A DNA stretch of 64,000 nt from Apostichopus japonicus. Lineage: Eukaryota > Echinodermata > Holothuroidea > Aspidochirotida > Stichopodidae. Positions 50,301 to 60,520 of this stretch are shown here, one piece after another. Location of the stretch: the NCBI RefSeq assembly GCF_037975245.1, contig NC_092576.1:7497501-7561500 (forward strand), read 5' to 3'. The translations under genes were made by a program, and so were the position numbers. The notes beneath the pieces were generated by a model. The model was given only the letters and a program-made list of their open reading frames with translations, made no database searches and was not told the DNA's origin. Within the stretch, counting starts at the first letter, position 1. Every line of letters begins with the position of its first letter.

Positions 50301-53300
50301 GACGTTTCCTTTTGCACCAGTCTTCACTCTTCACACTCTTTAAGAAAAGGGAGGGGAATTCCCTATTCAAATTTTATGTATTTTTGGGAAATCTCTTTTC
50401 AGACAATGTGCTGTGATGACAACAGCTCATTAAAGAAGCAATAAGATTCTTTCTTTTTGCTTCAAATGTTACAGCAGCAGGTCTACATATTGTGAACAAA
50501 TATTCTGAACTTTTGTAGGATATTTACCTGGACCAAATAGTAGAGCCCTCCGTGGTTATAGTGGGAATCATGCAAATTAATGTGTATACTGGTACAGGTC
50601 AACATGGTGCAAAATTAAACCTGTGAACATGTACTCAACAGCACTGTAGAACTCACAGAAGGTAACATATAACTGCAGCACAAGATATATGCACTAGTAG
50701 AATATTTCAGAAATATGCTCAAACAAAGGGATAGTTCAGTATATTACACGTAAACAATCAATGTCACCTCCGAAACGATAGCAAAGACCACAGGCAGATT
50801 GAGCTAATATCTGATAAATTTGTCCCATGTTAATAAAGTTTTAAAAACTGCATGTTTGGTGATTGTGATCTTTTATGGACAGCACTTCATTGCTAATCGA
50901 TCATTTCATTCAAGTTTATTAATAGCACTAATGTAAGCAATGGTACACTATCTCTTGTCCAGAAAGGGGAAAAAGTGGCAAAAAAACACATATTTGTAAT
51001 TTATTCATCAACTGTGCATGTGAGAGTTTCATTAATACTTTGTTCAGTTTGTTACAGTGTTTTCTAAGGTAGATCAAGTCATCCATTAGCATATGATGGT
51101 ACACAAACAGCAGAAATGTAAAAAATGTAGTGTTAACAATATTGTGTCACCTCCGAAACATTAATTTACAGTTTAATTCAAATTTAACATAATTAATAAA
51201 GGACCTTTTAAAAGATATTATCATACTGGTTGCTACACCTCTACAGAATTACTGTAATATGAGTTTTAGCCAAGGAAGATGTTTATTGGATCAGTAGAGA
51301 TCAAATTTCCAACTAACCTGTTTCGGAGGTGACAAGGTGTTTCGGAGGTGACGCATGTTAACGGAAAGTTAAGAATCTCCCAGAAATTAAAACGACTGGT
51401 CATGTTGTACAACTTTTACTCAAATATTACGTTAGGGGGTGAGGTATATTTTAATAAGTTCAAAATGGCTATACTATTGTTTACATAAATCTTGGACTGA
51501 AGAATGCTTTGTTTCGGAGGTGACGGAAAAGTTAACGGAAAAGTTAACATTAAATTTGAAATTAACACAATTATTTTAAGAATTCCAAATGAAAGATATT
51601 TTTTGGCCCAGATATTAGACACATTAGTTATTGTAATAATGCAACCTTACTTAACAAAATTTACACTGCTTAAATAGAACTTAGTTGCAGTCAAACTTAG
51701 GTACCAATTGTTAACGGAAAATGTCACCTCCGAAACGGCAAAATCTAGCCACCGTTCCTTGGAGAAGGAAAGGAAGGAAACCTGGGGAACACAATTGCAT
51801 TTTAGTTTGGACACTTGTTGATAATATCAACCAAATAAGAACTGGAAAATACCTTCCACCAATAAGTACAGGCTCTGACAAAAACAGGGTAGTTGAGAGT
51901 GTACGGCTGAACTAGCATATTTTAAGCATATTTATGGCCACCAAATCAACCTGAAGAAACCGAGAAAGTTCGTTAAGCTACCCAAGGTAGACTTCACTTA
52001 GGATGGTCAAATGGCAAAAAATCTAAGAATTCTGGTATTTGGTCACTGAGTTACAAAGCAATAAGTGCCAATATTGGAAGTTAGTACACCACTGATTGTG
52101 AAAATGACCATGTATGTATGTATGTATGTATATGTGTGTTTGTATTAGGGCTGTGAGTTTTCGTTTAAAGACCTAAACGTTTAAACGGCCGATTTTTCGT
52201 TCGTTTGAACGTTTAAACGTTCGCGAATATCGCGAGAAAACGCCGAGTATAAAGGCGTGGGGTCCAGGGAGCCGCCCTAGGGCCCTGGTGGGGCGAAGAC
52301 CCCGGAAAAGGAAAAGGAATTTTTTGCGTGTCTGGCGATAAAAAAATTCGCAGTTGAGGATGCAAAATACTGACAACTTTTTGAATTTAAATTGTCACGA
52401 AGCTGATGAAAAATTTTAAATGACAAGTTATAGTAGCTGTATTATGTTATAAAATGAAAAGAGATTTAATCTGTTTCACAATCTTTAAAAAGTTACAAAA
52501 AGTTAAAAAAAGTTTAAAAAGTTACAATCTTTAAAAAGTTTAAAAACTTACAGAACCTCCGATATTATGAAACAAAAAACGTTCGGCAAAGCCCCGTTTC
52601 TAGAATGCCTAACAATGAATAGCGCGCACTAAACGTACATCAGTTTACAACTGCAGTACGGTTTAACCTAACTTAAATACTACGGTAGGATACTGTATAT
52701 GTGCCCAGAATTTTCCCAGGTACCTCGCCAAACAACTGCGCACTCATCCCCTGTCTAACACCTGTTTGTTAACATTTTTGGCACGTTTCCAAGAAACGTT
52801 TCATAGAGTATTCCCCATGATACACGAGGAACAGTTCATACACGCAGCACAAGATATCAAGCTATGGTCATCTTTATGAAAGAAAACCTTGTAATAAAAT
52901 ATGTTTTAGGCCACACGGCATGATTAACTAATGCTTAACATTATTTCCATGTTCTTGTAGAAAACGTCAAGTTCGCAAAATACAATTGGTTGTGTTTTTG
53001 TAGTTACGTGAGATCCATAACACACGAGGTGGTTAGGCTATTTGTTATACACTTAACTGTGGTAGGACATTATTTTTTCCGTATTTTTGGAAATTCTAGA
53101 AAATATTTTCTCTTCCCCCCCCCCCCACCCGCTTAACACCAGATGTGGTCTTACGGTTTATTCATAAATGGGTGTACTAGAGCCTTGTTTACATGACATT
53201 AGTTGCATTTAGCACGATTTGCCAGTTTCGCGTGAATTTTTCGAAAGTGTTTTGCTTGATCTTTCGTAAAATTTGAAAGGTGTACCAACTTACTTTTTGT

Positions 53301-55767
53301 ACACAATTGGTAATTTCTCTACTGATTTTCAGAGTTTATTTTACGATCTCCAATGGATACATTTCCTTTGATCATATATTTGAACAACTATTACCAAGTC
53401 GAGTATTCGACCCGGTATTGTCTGGTCGGAGAGTTCAACGTGATGGACAGGGATTGTAATCATTTCAATCGAACATGCATTGACTGGATTATCTGCGCCG
53501 CCGCTGTCGGCTCGATATAAAGTACACTTGTGCCGCGAATCAGGAAAATAAACACGGGAATTAATACGCGATTTTTGCCAATAATTTAATTTTCAGTTGA
53601 TATAGTTTCGTTTAAATGTTCATAAGGTTTTATTAAACGTTTAAGCGATGTTTCGTTCGTTTACACGTTTAAACGTGTAAACGGCACAGCCCTAGTTTGT
53701 ATGTATATATATATATGTGTGTTTGTATGTATATTAGATCCTCCTGCAAGCAGGAACTCGCAAAGAAGCCTGATTGGCTTATCAAAGCCGCAAGCTGACC
53801 GAAGTCAGTCTCTTACATTCATATTTAACGTCCATGATTATGAATTGTTAATTGTCAACAACTCTGTAACTGGACGACATACATTATTCTGGGAGTGACT
53901 CGAACCGGGGACCTTATGATTGAAAGGCAGCGGCGTTAACCACTGAGCTAACACTCCGATTAACAGTACTTAGCATTAAACTTCATTCCAGTTGGATGAC
54001 GACCTTAAATGTCCCCAGGAATAGTGCTCATATATAGTTGACAGGGTTGTAATGTCTCCCCTCCTAGCAGAGGGTAGTCTCCCCTCCTAGCAGTAGGGTA
54101 GTCTCCCCTCCTAGCAGTAGGGTAGTCTCCCCTCCCTGCAGAGGGTAGTCTCCCCTCCTAGCAGAGGGTAGTGTCCCCTCCTAGCAGAGTGTAGTGTCCT
54201 CTCAGATTCCCTTTTATTTCTTAATCGTCATTTAATCCAAAGCATCATAAATTTCTGAAATTTGTTTTTTTAAAAGCAATGAAGGTGCTTTCTGGCTGGG
54301 CACTTGTGAAATTGTCGAAAGCGCCGGAACTATACTCCTGTAATCCCTGACGAAACTGACCGTCTATTCATGAAGGGATTACGTCGATTTAAGTTCGCCT
54401 AGACGCGTCGGTAATCCCAACGGTTTATAAGCCACAAAGACTTCAGGTTGGGGGGATAAGAAGCCCCTGTGAAACAGATTTTACTTTGCAACACACCCGC
54501 TATAATTGTGCAATTTCCCTACATTCTATGCAGCAGTATAACACCAATTAGCTGTCTTGTATCATGTACAGTGAGAAGAAAATGCTGGTCTCGGCTGGAT
54601 CTGAACGATGGAGTACGACGCATCCCTAAAAGGCTATCATAATAAATCTATGATCGCGTGGGGGGGGGGGGGGGCTACTTGGACCGCTTACTAAATGTAC
54701 ATTGTAGGCCATAAGGACTGTGCACCTTTCTAGAAACACAGTATACTAAGTAATAGTCACTAGTTATATGGTGGTCGTAAGGGGGTCCAGACATGTGTAT
54801 TTCGATGTAGCCGACGCTAGTTGCAAAGCCAACTCATTCTGAGCCTGTCATGGCAATCACCAGTGCCCTCACTTTGTAGGTACCAACAGGACTACACTCC
54901 CTGGTGTTTCGTCCGCCCAAAGAAAAACACCATACTGCCAGCCGCACTTGGACACTGTGTATTTGGCATTTTGCAGACAAACACAGTCCTAGTTTGTCCA
55001 TTGTCTCTGTCTCTCTCCATCTATTACACCACCTTGGTAAATACTATTCAGCTCCGTACAAGGCCTGGCCTGACTGATTCTATCCATCCAATGCCGTCCT
55101 CCGATCCTCGATCTTCCTCTTTCTTTTTTTTCACATCAGAGGCCTTCGTGCATGCCCGGAGCAAGAATACTCGATGGTCTACCACAGTATTCTCTGAAAC
55201 TTTTATGTCAGTGTTAATAGTAGTCTGACATGAAATCAAATCACTGGAAGTTGGAAGATGAGTTTGTTGTTTTTAAATCGTCTGTCTGTCTGTCTTTCAC
55301 AATAGAATTACAAAAACAACGATTAAAGTATACAAAGTGATTGAAATCTTAAGCTTTATTAAGAGCAATGCAAGAGCGATACTTGCGTTAATTAAAGGCT
55401 GGCAATTACGGAAGGGAGATGGCCACACTCACATACAGACAATTGCCAGATGCTAGAGCGAGGTCAATACGGTAATGCACTATAGGTTATATGAGGTGAG
55501 TACGTAGATCGTTGATTCACAAACCAGGTAAGGTTTGGGGAGTCTGTCTTTCATGCTTTCATCCCCGTTTCTATCCTCCAGGTTCGCAGTCGCTTCGTCT
55601 CGGGAGACTACCAGGGAGCCGAGGATTCCTCTCGCTCTGCTAAGAATTGGTCTTGCGCCGGATTGGTGACTGGACTGATACTCTTTGGCTCATTTTTCTT
55701 CTTCTACGTGATTCTGTACGTGGTGATACTGGGGGCAGCAGCCGCCTCCTCCTCCAGTTACTACTAG
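38330..55767 (+). CDS. CD225/dispanin family membrane protein (IFITM/PRRT1-like), 4 exons
   Basis: Exons 38330-38348, 44522-44775, 47302-47418 and 55582-55767 join in frame with GT-AG introns (phases 1, 0, 0) into 576 nt, 191 codons plus stop. Residues 7-91 are a Pro/Gln/Tyr/Gly-rich cytosolic tail with a PPYY motif (36-39) and five GQQYPP repeats. Residues about 101-160 form the CD225 domain: PNDYLGFAIF, the cysteine cluster CCCLPFGIVGI in the first membrane segment, then VRSRFVSGDYQGAEDSSRSA and KNWSCAGLVTG leading into the second membrane segment (about 156-181). It ends SSSSYY. The family includes IFITM, PRRT1/2 and TMEM91-type proteins, which act at membranes and in trafficking. The proline-rich tail is closer to PRRT1-type dispanins than to short vertebrate IFITMs. 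Its role here is unknown. Confidence 0.92.
38349..40846. other. CD225 intron 1, first part: nothing recognisable
   Basis: Long AT-rich intron. Open frames at 38520-38888 and around 39726-40242 show no domain. A G run of 12 is at about 40201. Confidence 0.6.
40847..41030 (+). repeat. Two-copy direct repeat
   Basis: CATGGTAGCATAACACCACA with its following 40 bases (40847-40903) recurs with few changes at 40973-41025, a spacing of about 126 bp. Confidence 0.8.
41102..41886. mobile_element. Candidate TIR element (CAGGGTTCTGCC ends)
   Basis: The 12-mer CAGGGTTCTGCC at the left is matched perfectly by its inverse GGCAGAACCCTG at the right. Such CAGGG ends are common in hAT elements, but the flanks (AACACAGT and GTAACTTA) do not match, so there is no TSD support. 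The interior includes a core-repeat block (about 41755-41855). Confidence 0.55.
41755..41855 (+). mobile_element. Core-repeat block, well preserved
   Basis: GGGCCGTTTCCGGCCATCTG, TTCTTGTACGCTCCGCGCC and AACCGATGGTGGCGCTCCGC match the copy at 60770-60865 almost exactly. This suggests relatively recent activity of the family. Confidence 0.75.
42294..43393. mobile_element. TIR element (CAGGCCTCGACAAAT ends) with passenger frame
   Basis: The left end CAGGCCTCGACAAAT and the right end (inverse CAGGCCTCAACAAAT) match at 14 of 15 bases. Subterminal sequence is also shared in inverse orientation: both ends contain GGCGAGTAGAATTTT- and TCGCCA-type words. The flanks show no convincing target-site duplication. 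It lies in intron 1 of the CD225 gene and contains the broken open frame at 42716-43129. Confidence 0.75.
42716..43129 (+). pseudogene. Broken open frame inside a TIR element
   Basis: ATG at 42716 opens 80 codons to a TAG at 42956. The same frame then continues for another 56 codons to TGA at 43127, so a single stop interrupts an otherwise open 136-codon frame. The segments read as protein (VEELGRMADHFSTLLLND; then SLEEKMEEIQSELAQFKTQ, a likely coiled coil). I do not recognise the family, and no DDE or hAT dimerisation motif is visible. It may be a transposon protein exon or a captured host exon. Confidence 0.5.
43394..44521. other. CD225 intron 1, last part: nothing recognisable
   Basis: AT-rich intron sequence with no supported element. 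The short frames on both strands at 43885-44315 have no domain. Confidence 0.55.
44522..44775 (+). CDS. CD225 gene exon 2 (proline-rich tail)
   Basis: Follows TTTCTAG and ends CAACCTGGGCAG|GTACTG. It codes NPPHNPAYPPPQQGSYPMQP, GAPPPYYQPP and the GQQYPP repeats. At DNA level the repeats are near-identical 21-bp units, so copy number may vary between individuals. The donor word is repeated many times in the following intron. Confidence 0.93.
44776..45545 (+). repeat. About 65-bp tandem array starting at the exon 2 donor
   Basis: Eleven to twelve units of about 65 bp, each beginning GGTACTGTATAGGGTAGCAT and ending near ACACACTAAATCATAAAAA. The first unit starts exactly at the exon 2/intron 2 junction. 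The array therefore repeats the intron side of the genuine donor, and most units place GTACTG after AAG. Two units are fused to a half unit (TGTATAAGGTAGAATAC). Confidence 0.9.
45546..47301. other. Remainder of CD225 intron 2
   Basis: No coding exon. Contains several long G runs (about 46019, 46325 and the GGGGTGGGGGG block at 47036-47065), all outside recognisable elements. Confidence 0.6.
47302..47418 (+). CDS. CD225 gene exon 3 (first membrane segment)
   Basis: Follows CTCATAG and ends GCTACGGAG|GTAAGA. It codes residues 92-130, from TVIVRQTQIQPNDYL through CCCLPFGIVGIIKATE. The triple cysteine is the palmitoylation-type cluster characteristic of the family. Confidence 0.95.
47977..51736. 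repeat. Nine dispersed copies of GTTTCGGAGGTGAC
   Basis: Plus-strand copies: 47977, 48008, 48378, 51320, 51339 and 51511 (start positions). Minus-strand copies: 50763-50776, 51146-51159 and 51723-51736. All are identical while the surrounding DNA is unrelated. On its 3' side every copy except 51320 has GTTAAC or GTTTAC after a spacer of 0-8 nt. Degenerate relatives (TTTTCGGAGCTTAAAC, TTTTTCGGTGACTG) lie near 47570 and 47610. This looks like a bipartite protein-binding site, perhaps for a transposase. Confidence 0.88.
51721..51915 (+). other. Short open frame starting in a motif copy
   Basis: ATG overlaps the last GTCACCTCCGAAAC copy and opens 64 codons (MSPPKRQNLATVPWRRKGRK..., basic at the start). 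I do not recognise it. It may be a fragment of the element's lost protein or chance, and nothing upstream suggests a promoter. Confidence 0.25.
52146..53694. mobile_element. Non-autonomous hAT element, 1549 bp
   Basis: Perfect 10-bp ends TAGGGCTGTG and CACAGCCCTA, flanked on both sides by GTTTGTAT (52138-52145 and 53695-53702), a perfect 8-bp target-site duplication. Both subterminal regions are packed with AACGTTTAAACG palindromes, and each contains TTTCGTTCGTTT in the same orientation, likely transposase-binding sites. No transposase frame is present. It inserted about 35 bp beyond the unclassified 4.66-kb element, in intron 3 of the CD225 gene. Confidence 0.9.
53735..53960 (-). mobile_element. 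tRNA-derived SINE, minus strand
   Basis: Read on the minus strand the head is TCGGAGTGTTAGCTCAGTGG, with an A box (TAGCTCAGTGGTTAAC), followed about 30 bp later by a B box (GGTTCGAGTC). The body ends near the word AGCTTGCGGCTTTGATAAGC and a GGAGGATC tail. The tRNA-like part (about 53896-53960) is close to a real tRNA, but the 3' acceptor stem is replaced by SINE body. It is a different family from the SINE at 18719. Confidence 0.8.
54052..54200 (+). repeat. Minisatellite, about 22-30 bp unit
   Basis: Six or seven copies of GTCTCCCCTCCTAGCAG plus AGGGTA or TAGGGTA spacers. Confidence 0.92.
54201..55581. other. Remainder of CD225 intron 3
   Basis: No further exon seen. The 135-codon frame at 54821-55228 lacks a recognisable domain and coding-like composition. 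A G run is at about 54660. Confidence 0.55.
55582..55767 (+). CDS. CD225 gene exon 4 (loop, second membrane segment, stop)
   Basis: Follows TATCCTCCAG and codes VRSRFVSGDYQGAEDSSRSA, then KNWSCAGLVTGLILFGSFFF, ending at TAG (55765-55767). The GD-x-x-GA-x-x-x-S-x-x-A-K-x-W signature of CD225 is complete. Confidence 0.95.
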   Translation, partial: VRSRFVSGDYQGAEDSSRSAKNWSCAGLVTGLILFGSFFFFYVILYVVILGAAAASSSSYY

Positions 55768-55814
55768 CGACGGTCGTGTAGCAGCTCTTTTGGCGTAGTC
55801 TCAGTTCGGAGGGT

Positions 55815-55820
55815 AATAAA
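55815..55820 (+). terminator. Polyadenylation signal of the CD225 gene
   Basis: AATAAA 47 bp after the stop codon. A second AATAAA at 56294-56299 could give a longer 3' UTR of about 550 bp. Confidence 0.65.
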
Positions 55821-56517
55821 AATCAAAATATTGATTGTAGTTAGTTTACTGTCCTCATTTAGATTCTCTGATTTAATGAATTATCCTAAAGCTCTTTCTG
55901 GTCTTTTTTTTGTTTTTTTTTTGTTTTGGCGGGGGGGGGGGGGGGTTAGCTGTACCATATTGAGGTAATTCTGTCTGTTGGATATGCTGGCTCTGTCCAC
56001 TTGTGAGGGTTTGATTTCTGGCAGGAGATAAAAAACCGTCTGTTGCTTGAAAGTTTTCATCGGAAGTAGGTCTAATTGTCATTTCATTTACTTGGACATT
56101 TCATTGGAAAAGTTTGATCAGTACTTCGAACCGTGACTGAATGAAAGTTAAATTTTGAGATTGGCTCTGTATGCATTGACTGTTGTAATTCCTTGGCCAT
56201 ACATAGTGACTTGTTAGTGAACAATCATCTGCATTCATGTGGATATACTGTAGATGTATTCCCATATCAATCATGAAATATTCTTATATTAATAATAAAC
56301 TTGTATATATACAAGACACTGCCCCGAACCGATGATTTTCTCATCTAGATGGTTTGAACATTTGCCTTATAACTGAGGTTAACCTAGTCAGAGGCTTCTA
56401 TGAAGGTTTTTATTTTTATATTTTATTTTTTTAAAGATATCACACACAAAATCACAGACAGGCTGAACAACATGAAGAAGACAAACGTTAATGCTTTCTG
56501 GATGGAAATGGTGTACA

Positions 56518-56908
56518 CAAGGGCGTAGGAACCGGGGGGGGGCTGGGGGGCGCCAGCCCCCCCCCCCAGTGAAAAATGTGGAGGGGCGGAAGTATCATTC
56601 CGCCCCCCCCCCCCCCCCCCCCCCCCGCTTCGCAAGTCAGAAAACCCCTTTTTCATTTCCAAATGAGAAAAAAAATCTCATTTGGAGCACCAAATTGCAG
56701 CTAAGGCCTGGTGAAAATACAAAATTAAGTTTACAAAATGGAGTGGGTGTTGAAGTGTGCTATATTGCACCAAATTGCATCTGAGGCTACCTGGAAATGC
56801 AAACAATTCCAAAGGGGAGGGGGACACCCCCTCCCCTTAGACCCCTCCCCCAGACTGGCCATCAGTCTTCAGCCCCCCCCCACTCAAAAGTACTTTCCTA
56901 CGCCACTG
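56518..56908 (-). mobile_element. hAT-type MITE, family A, with perfect 8-bp TSD
   Basis: Begins CAAGGGCGTAGGAACC and ends TTCCTACGCCACTG, flanked on both sides by GGTGTACA (56510-56517 and 56909-56916). It is an inverted relative of the element at 1834-2205, with shared internal words (GGCGGAAGTATCATTCCGCC, ATTTGGAGCACCAAATTG). It contains a C run of about 27 bases. Confidence 0.9.
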
Positions 56909-56916
56909 GGTGTACA

Positions 56917-58507
56917 GGTTTATGGATAACGTACTCTCTTGATGCTATAACTATACATATTCACAGATAACTTCATGAATATAACGTACAGATTTATGGC
57001 TAAGGATAAGTTCTCTATGAATTAATATATATATTCACATCTATATATATCATACATAAAAATAACATACAGGTTGATGGCTGTAGATGGCTGGGATTCC
57101 TGGCTGGCTTACAGGGGTGTGTTATCAGAAATGTCCGTTAGTCAGGAACATTGGACCTGTTGAGCACATGGATACCCTTCACTGCACATTAAAATTCACT
57201 GCAAATTTTGATGTAGTTTTTCCTCTTTTTTTGGATTCAAACAAAATGTTGGCATTTATTAAGATAAAATCTATCATGTCTTTCTACTTGGGAAAGGGAA
57301 GTTATGAAAAAAAATCTTGGTTGCTCACTTCTAATCTCTTGTCATGATTGGTCACAAATCGGCTTAATAAAGTCAGGTTATCACCAAAGTAATAGACTTG
57401 AGAAATCAGTCGTTTTAATCATTTTCACTCTCTTAATATTACCTCATTTGAAACCATACAGGTCTTAGACGTCTTTTTATAATTGTGATTGATTTCATTT
57501 CTTCAAGAAATATGCAATGGCAACATTGTCTTATGTTGCCTTCTGAGGGTGCGTTTTTGTGGGAAGGGGGGGTTGGGAGATTTAGGAGGGGTGTGTTTGA
57601 GGTATCTTTTAGTATTATTTATTTCTCAGGTTAATGCTGGCAATAAGAGCAGGAGTCTTCTGCTGTTGGACATGTTAGTTAGACCACATGGTAAGAATGG
57701 TAAACTTTTCTAAAACTGTAGACAAAATCAACCATAATGGTCTATTCAGGAGCCGGTTCCGTTACAGTATTCACATGCCCAAAATATTAAGGGTAGGTAG
57801 CAAGTTAGTATACACAGATTTATGAAAGGGAATGTCAACTATGATCAATGTGTAGGTGAGGCCAAATGTTAAGATCAAAAGTGAATGGCGTACAAGTAAA
57901 TGAACAAAGGACACCTGAAATGAGCATCATAAAAGTAAATTTGGACAAGAAAAATTTGGACAAAAAGATTTTTTTTTTTTTTTTGTAATATATTTATTTT
58001 AGCTTGACTGTTGGAATATCTAGTGGTGCCATAGCCTACTGAACTAACCAAAGAAGTATTCCAGGTGGAAATAATATTTGACGTTTGGGGAGAGGACCAT
58101 TATCTTAACGTCCTGGTAAAATGTTTGAATATAGTTCCTAACAATTCTTGTCAAGATAACAAGATATTTGAATGTGAAATTTGACACACCGGACTATCCT
58201 TTTTGAGAGTAAAAATGTTCTTTTGTAAGGCTTATCTGTAAATACAATTCCTCCAGACATGTGAGTTGTTCTTAAGAAATACATGAGTTTAATACTCTGG
58301 TGTTATATGGTAGGTATAAATAAGGGGGAAAAAAAGGCATGTTGTCTTAGGTTGTATGGGTTTTGTTCACACGGCAGCCTCTTCTCTTAAATCGGGAGTC
58401 TTAAAGAGGTGTCAAACTTGTTAATGGATCTCCCCAGAGTTCGTCGAAACAACCCTCAAAAAGATATATAAAGATACTAATTGCGACAAGATGCGTTTCT
58501 GAAAATT
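56917..58507. other. Intergenic, no gene seen
   Basis: AT-rich DNA with no supported exon or element; a poly-T run of about 15 at 57970. Confidence 0.6.
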
Positions 58508-58754
58508 CTTAAAGGTAGTCAGTATCGGCCCCAAATTATAGCTCGCTATAATTTTCTAGAAGTTTTCCAAACTTTCCTGGGTGGTCATTACTCTCCAAAT
58601 CGTTCTCATACATTCTTAAGTAAGATGACTGAATGTCTAAGTGAGGACAATTTCCTCGAAGGGTTGTAATAAAAACAGTTGAATAATTTTGACCAAACTG
58701 GTGACCATATTTGAATATCTAGCATATTCGGGGCCAATACAGCATACCTTTAAG
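58508..58754. mobile_element. TTAA-flanked MITE
   Basis: The left end CTTAAAGGTAGTCAGTATCG and the right end (inverse CTTAAAGGTATGCTGTATTG) form an imperfect terminal inverted repeat of about 25 bp, with GGCCCC just inside both. TTAA at each edge is the target-site word of piggyBac and Kolobok elements. A partial copy is at 21183-21392. Confidence 0.75.
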
Positions 58755-60520
58755 GATTCCCTCTCCCACCATATCGCTGGGGTAAATTTAATTCTCAAGG
58801 ATGTTCTTCTATTTTATCATATTGATCTCTGTATTTGCAGACAATGTGTTTTGCTTTCTTTAGATGTTAAGCACTGTGATCATATCTGGAATATCACTAT
58901 ATCAAGCACTGTATTTATTATGATTAGTATTTTATATATTTAACCTTAGTGTATTTTATTATATGCGTGACTTTCCTACTACAAATGCTTGTTTTTCGGG
59001 GTTTGTTTTCTTAAATTTTCAAACTTGGCTTTGCATCTTTTGAGTAAAATGTAGTTATTCGCAAGTACTAGTCAGGCGAATTCTCAATTTGTCTTCTTTT
59101 ATTTCCCTATGTAAACAAATCTTTGGTTATGTTAACTATTTTCTTATATAATATTCGGAATGTAATACTTCATGTTCAAAACATGTTAATACAGTGTTGG
59201 AAATTAAAATTAAGTGTAACATTTTGTTGATGATATCATTCTGTCTCGTTCTGAATGTTGTACGATACCTAGTATTTGACTGTCCCCAGATTGTAAGCTT
59301 TGTTGAGTCTCTGCAAAGTAGGGAGTCACCACAATAATATCAAAGTCTCGCGTGACCAACTTGTCCAGACATTCTTTTGACTGGTCGATTAGTATCAACT
59401 AATACGAAGGTCAAGAACTTGTATATTTCCTTCCAAGGGACCCCTAGGTCGAGAGACCTCTATGGTCAATGGGCCACCCAAGATGAAGGGACCCCCTCTC
59501 CAAAGATCGGGGGCTACGGGGGGGGGGCTACCCCAATGGCAAGACGCCACCGTTAACCATTCCAAATAAGACGTACACATTATTCCGGAAATGTTTCTAC
59601 AAAATTTGATAAAGGGCGAGGACTGGAAGGGAAATAAAGCTGAGGGGGTAGGGGGGGTAGGCAGGAGGGGAAGTCGGGAGGGGGGTTAATCCCGCACTAG
59701 TATGACACCGTTATGTATGGGAGGGGAGTCAGTTGAGATGGGGAGGGTGGCCCTCCGGACAAACAAAAAATCCAAAATTTTAGTTGTGAAATGGTTCATT
59801 GTAAGGCATAATTAGGCTATAATTTAAGGTCTTCAATAATGTCTACATGCAAGGTTGTGTTCTTAGTATTACTATTTACGCCTCCCCCCCCCCCCCACAC
59901 ACACATCCGCGTCTGTGTATTTGGGTCATATTCTGTTCCTATATGCGATGGGGAAATACATTTCTTGTGTTTGTTACTCAACGATTGTTAGGTTTTCATA
60001 ATTAACGTTGGAACAGAAACACGTCGGCTATAGACACGGAGATAAGGAATTTGGGAAGGGGTGGTGTACACCCCCACCCCATCCCCGTTGGATCCACGCC
60101 TGTCATGTACACTTGGGCCATACTCTTCCTATAAGCAATGGGTTTGTTACACAGAAACAAGCTATATTGCTTTGGCAGGAGAGATGAACAGTCGATGCAT
60201 ATTATTTAGTTGCGTTGTAGGTGAATGCAATGCAATGCAAACAGTCCAGATATTGTATTTTCGAAATCTCTTTTATTTATTTGTTAAGTTTACAGCAATT
60301 GAAACAACTGCGAGCTAGCCTTTATCAATACTTAGTCTAACAACACATGACAACATTTACAATATGCAGGTACTGCTATGTTTTGAGGCAAAAGTAGATT
60401 GATTGAAAATCATTTCATAAACAATTAAAATGATGAGGCCCCTTCACTTACGTGATGATATTATACAATACCCAGGAGAATTTCCAAGTGATTGGCAAAT
60501 GTTCTGACCCCTTCCCGCAC
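58755..60520. other. Intergenic, no gene seen
   Basis: No exon supported. G/C runs at about 59520, 59650 and 59885 give proline/glycine-rich artefact frames. Confidence 0.55.

Larger units (their letters stand above)
47447..52110. mobile_element. Unclassified 4.66-kb TIR element with repeated GTTTCGGAGGTGAC
   Basis: The first 26 bases (beginning TGGTCATTTTCACAATCAGT) are a perfect inverse of the last 26. Further inward, imperfect matches continue (TTTGTACACTCAGG against TTTGTAACTCAGTG). TGTATG flanks both ends (47441-47446 and 52111-52116), a candidate 6-bp target-site duplication, although the right flank is a TGTA microsatellite. The element begins 28 bp after the exon 3 donor of the CD225 gene. 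It carries no long open frame or recognisable transposase, but it contains nine exact copies of a 14-mer. TSDs of 6 bp occur in superfamilies such as IS3EU and Dada; I cannot assign this one. Confidence 0.82.

Noticed and set aside
47977-51736. CRISPR-like array
   Set aside because: The repeats are only 14 bp, occur on both strands and are irregularly spaced over kilobases in an animal intron.
54821-55239. Overlapping 135- and 63-codon frames on opposite strands
   Set aside because: No recognisable domain; lies within intron 3 of the CD225 gene with no supporting splice sites.
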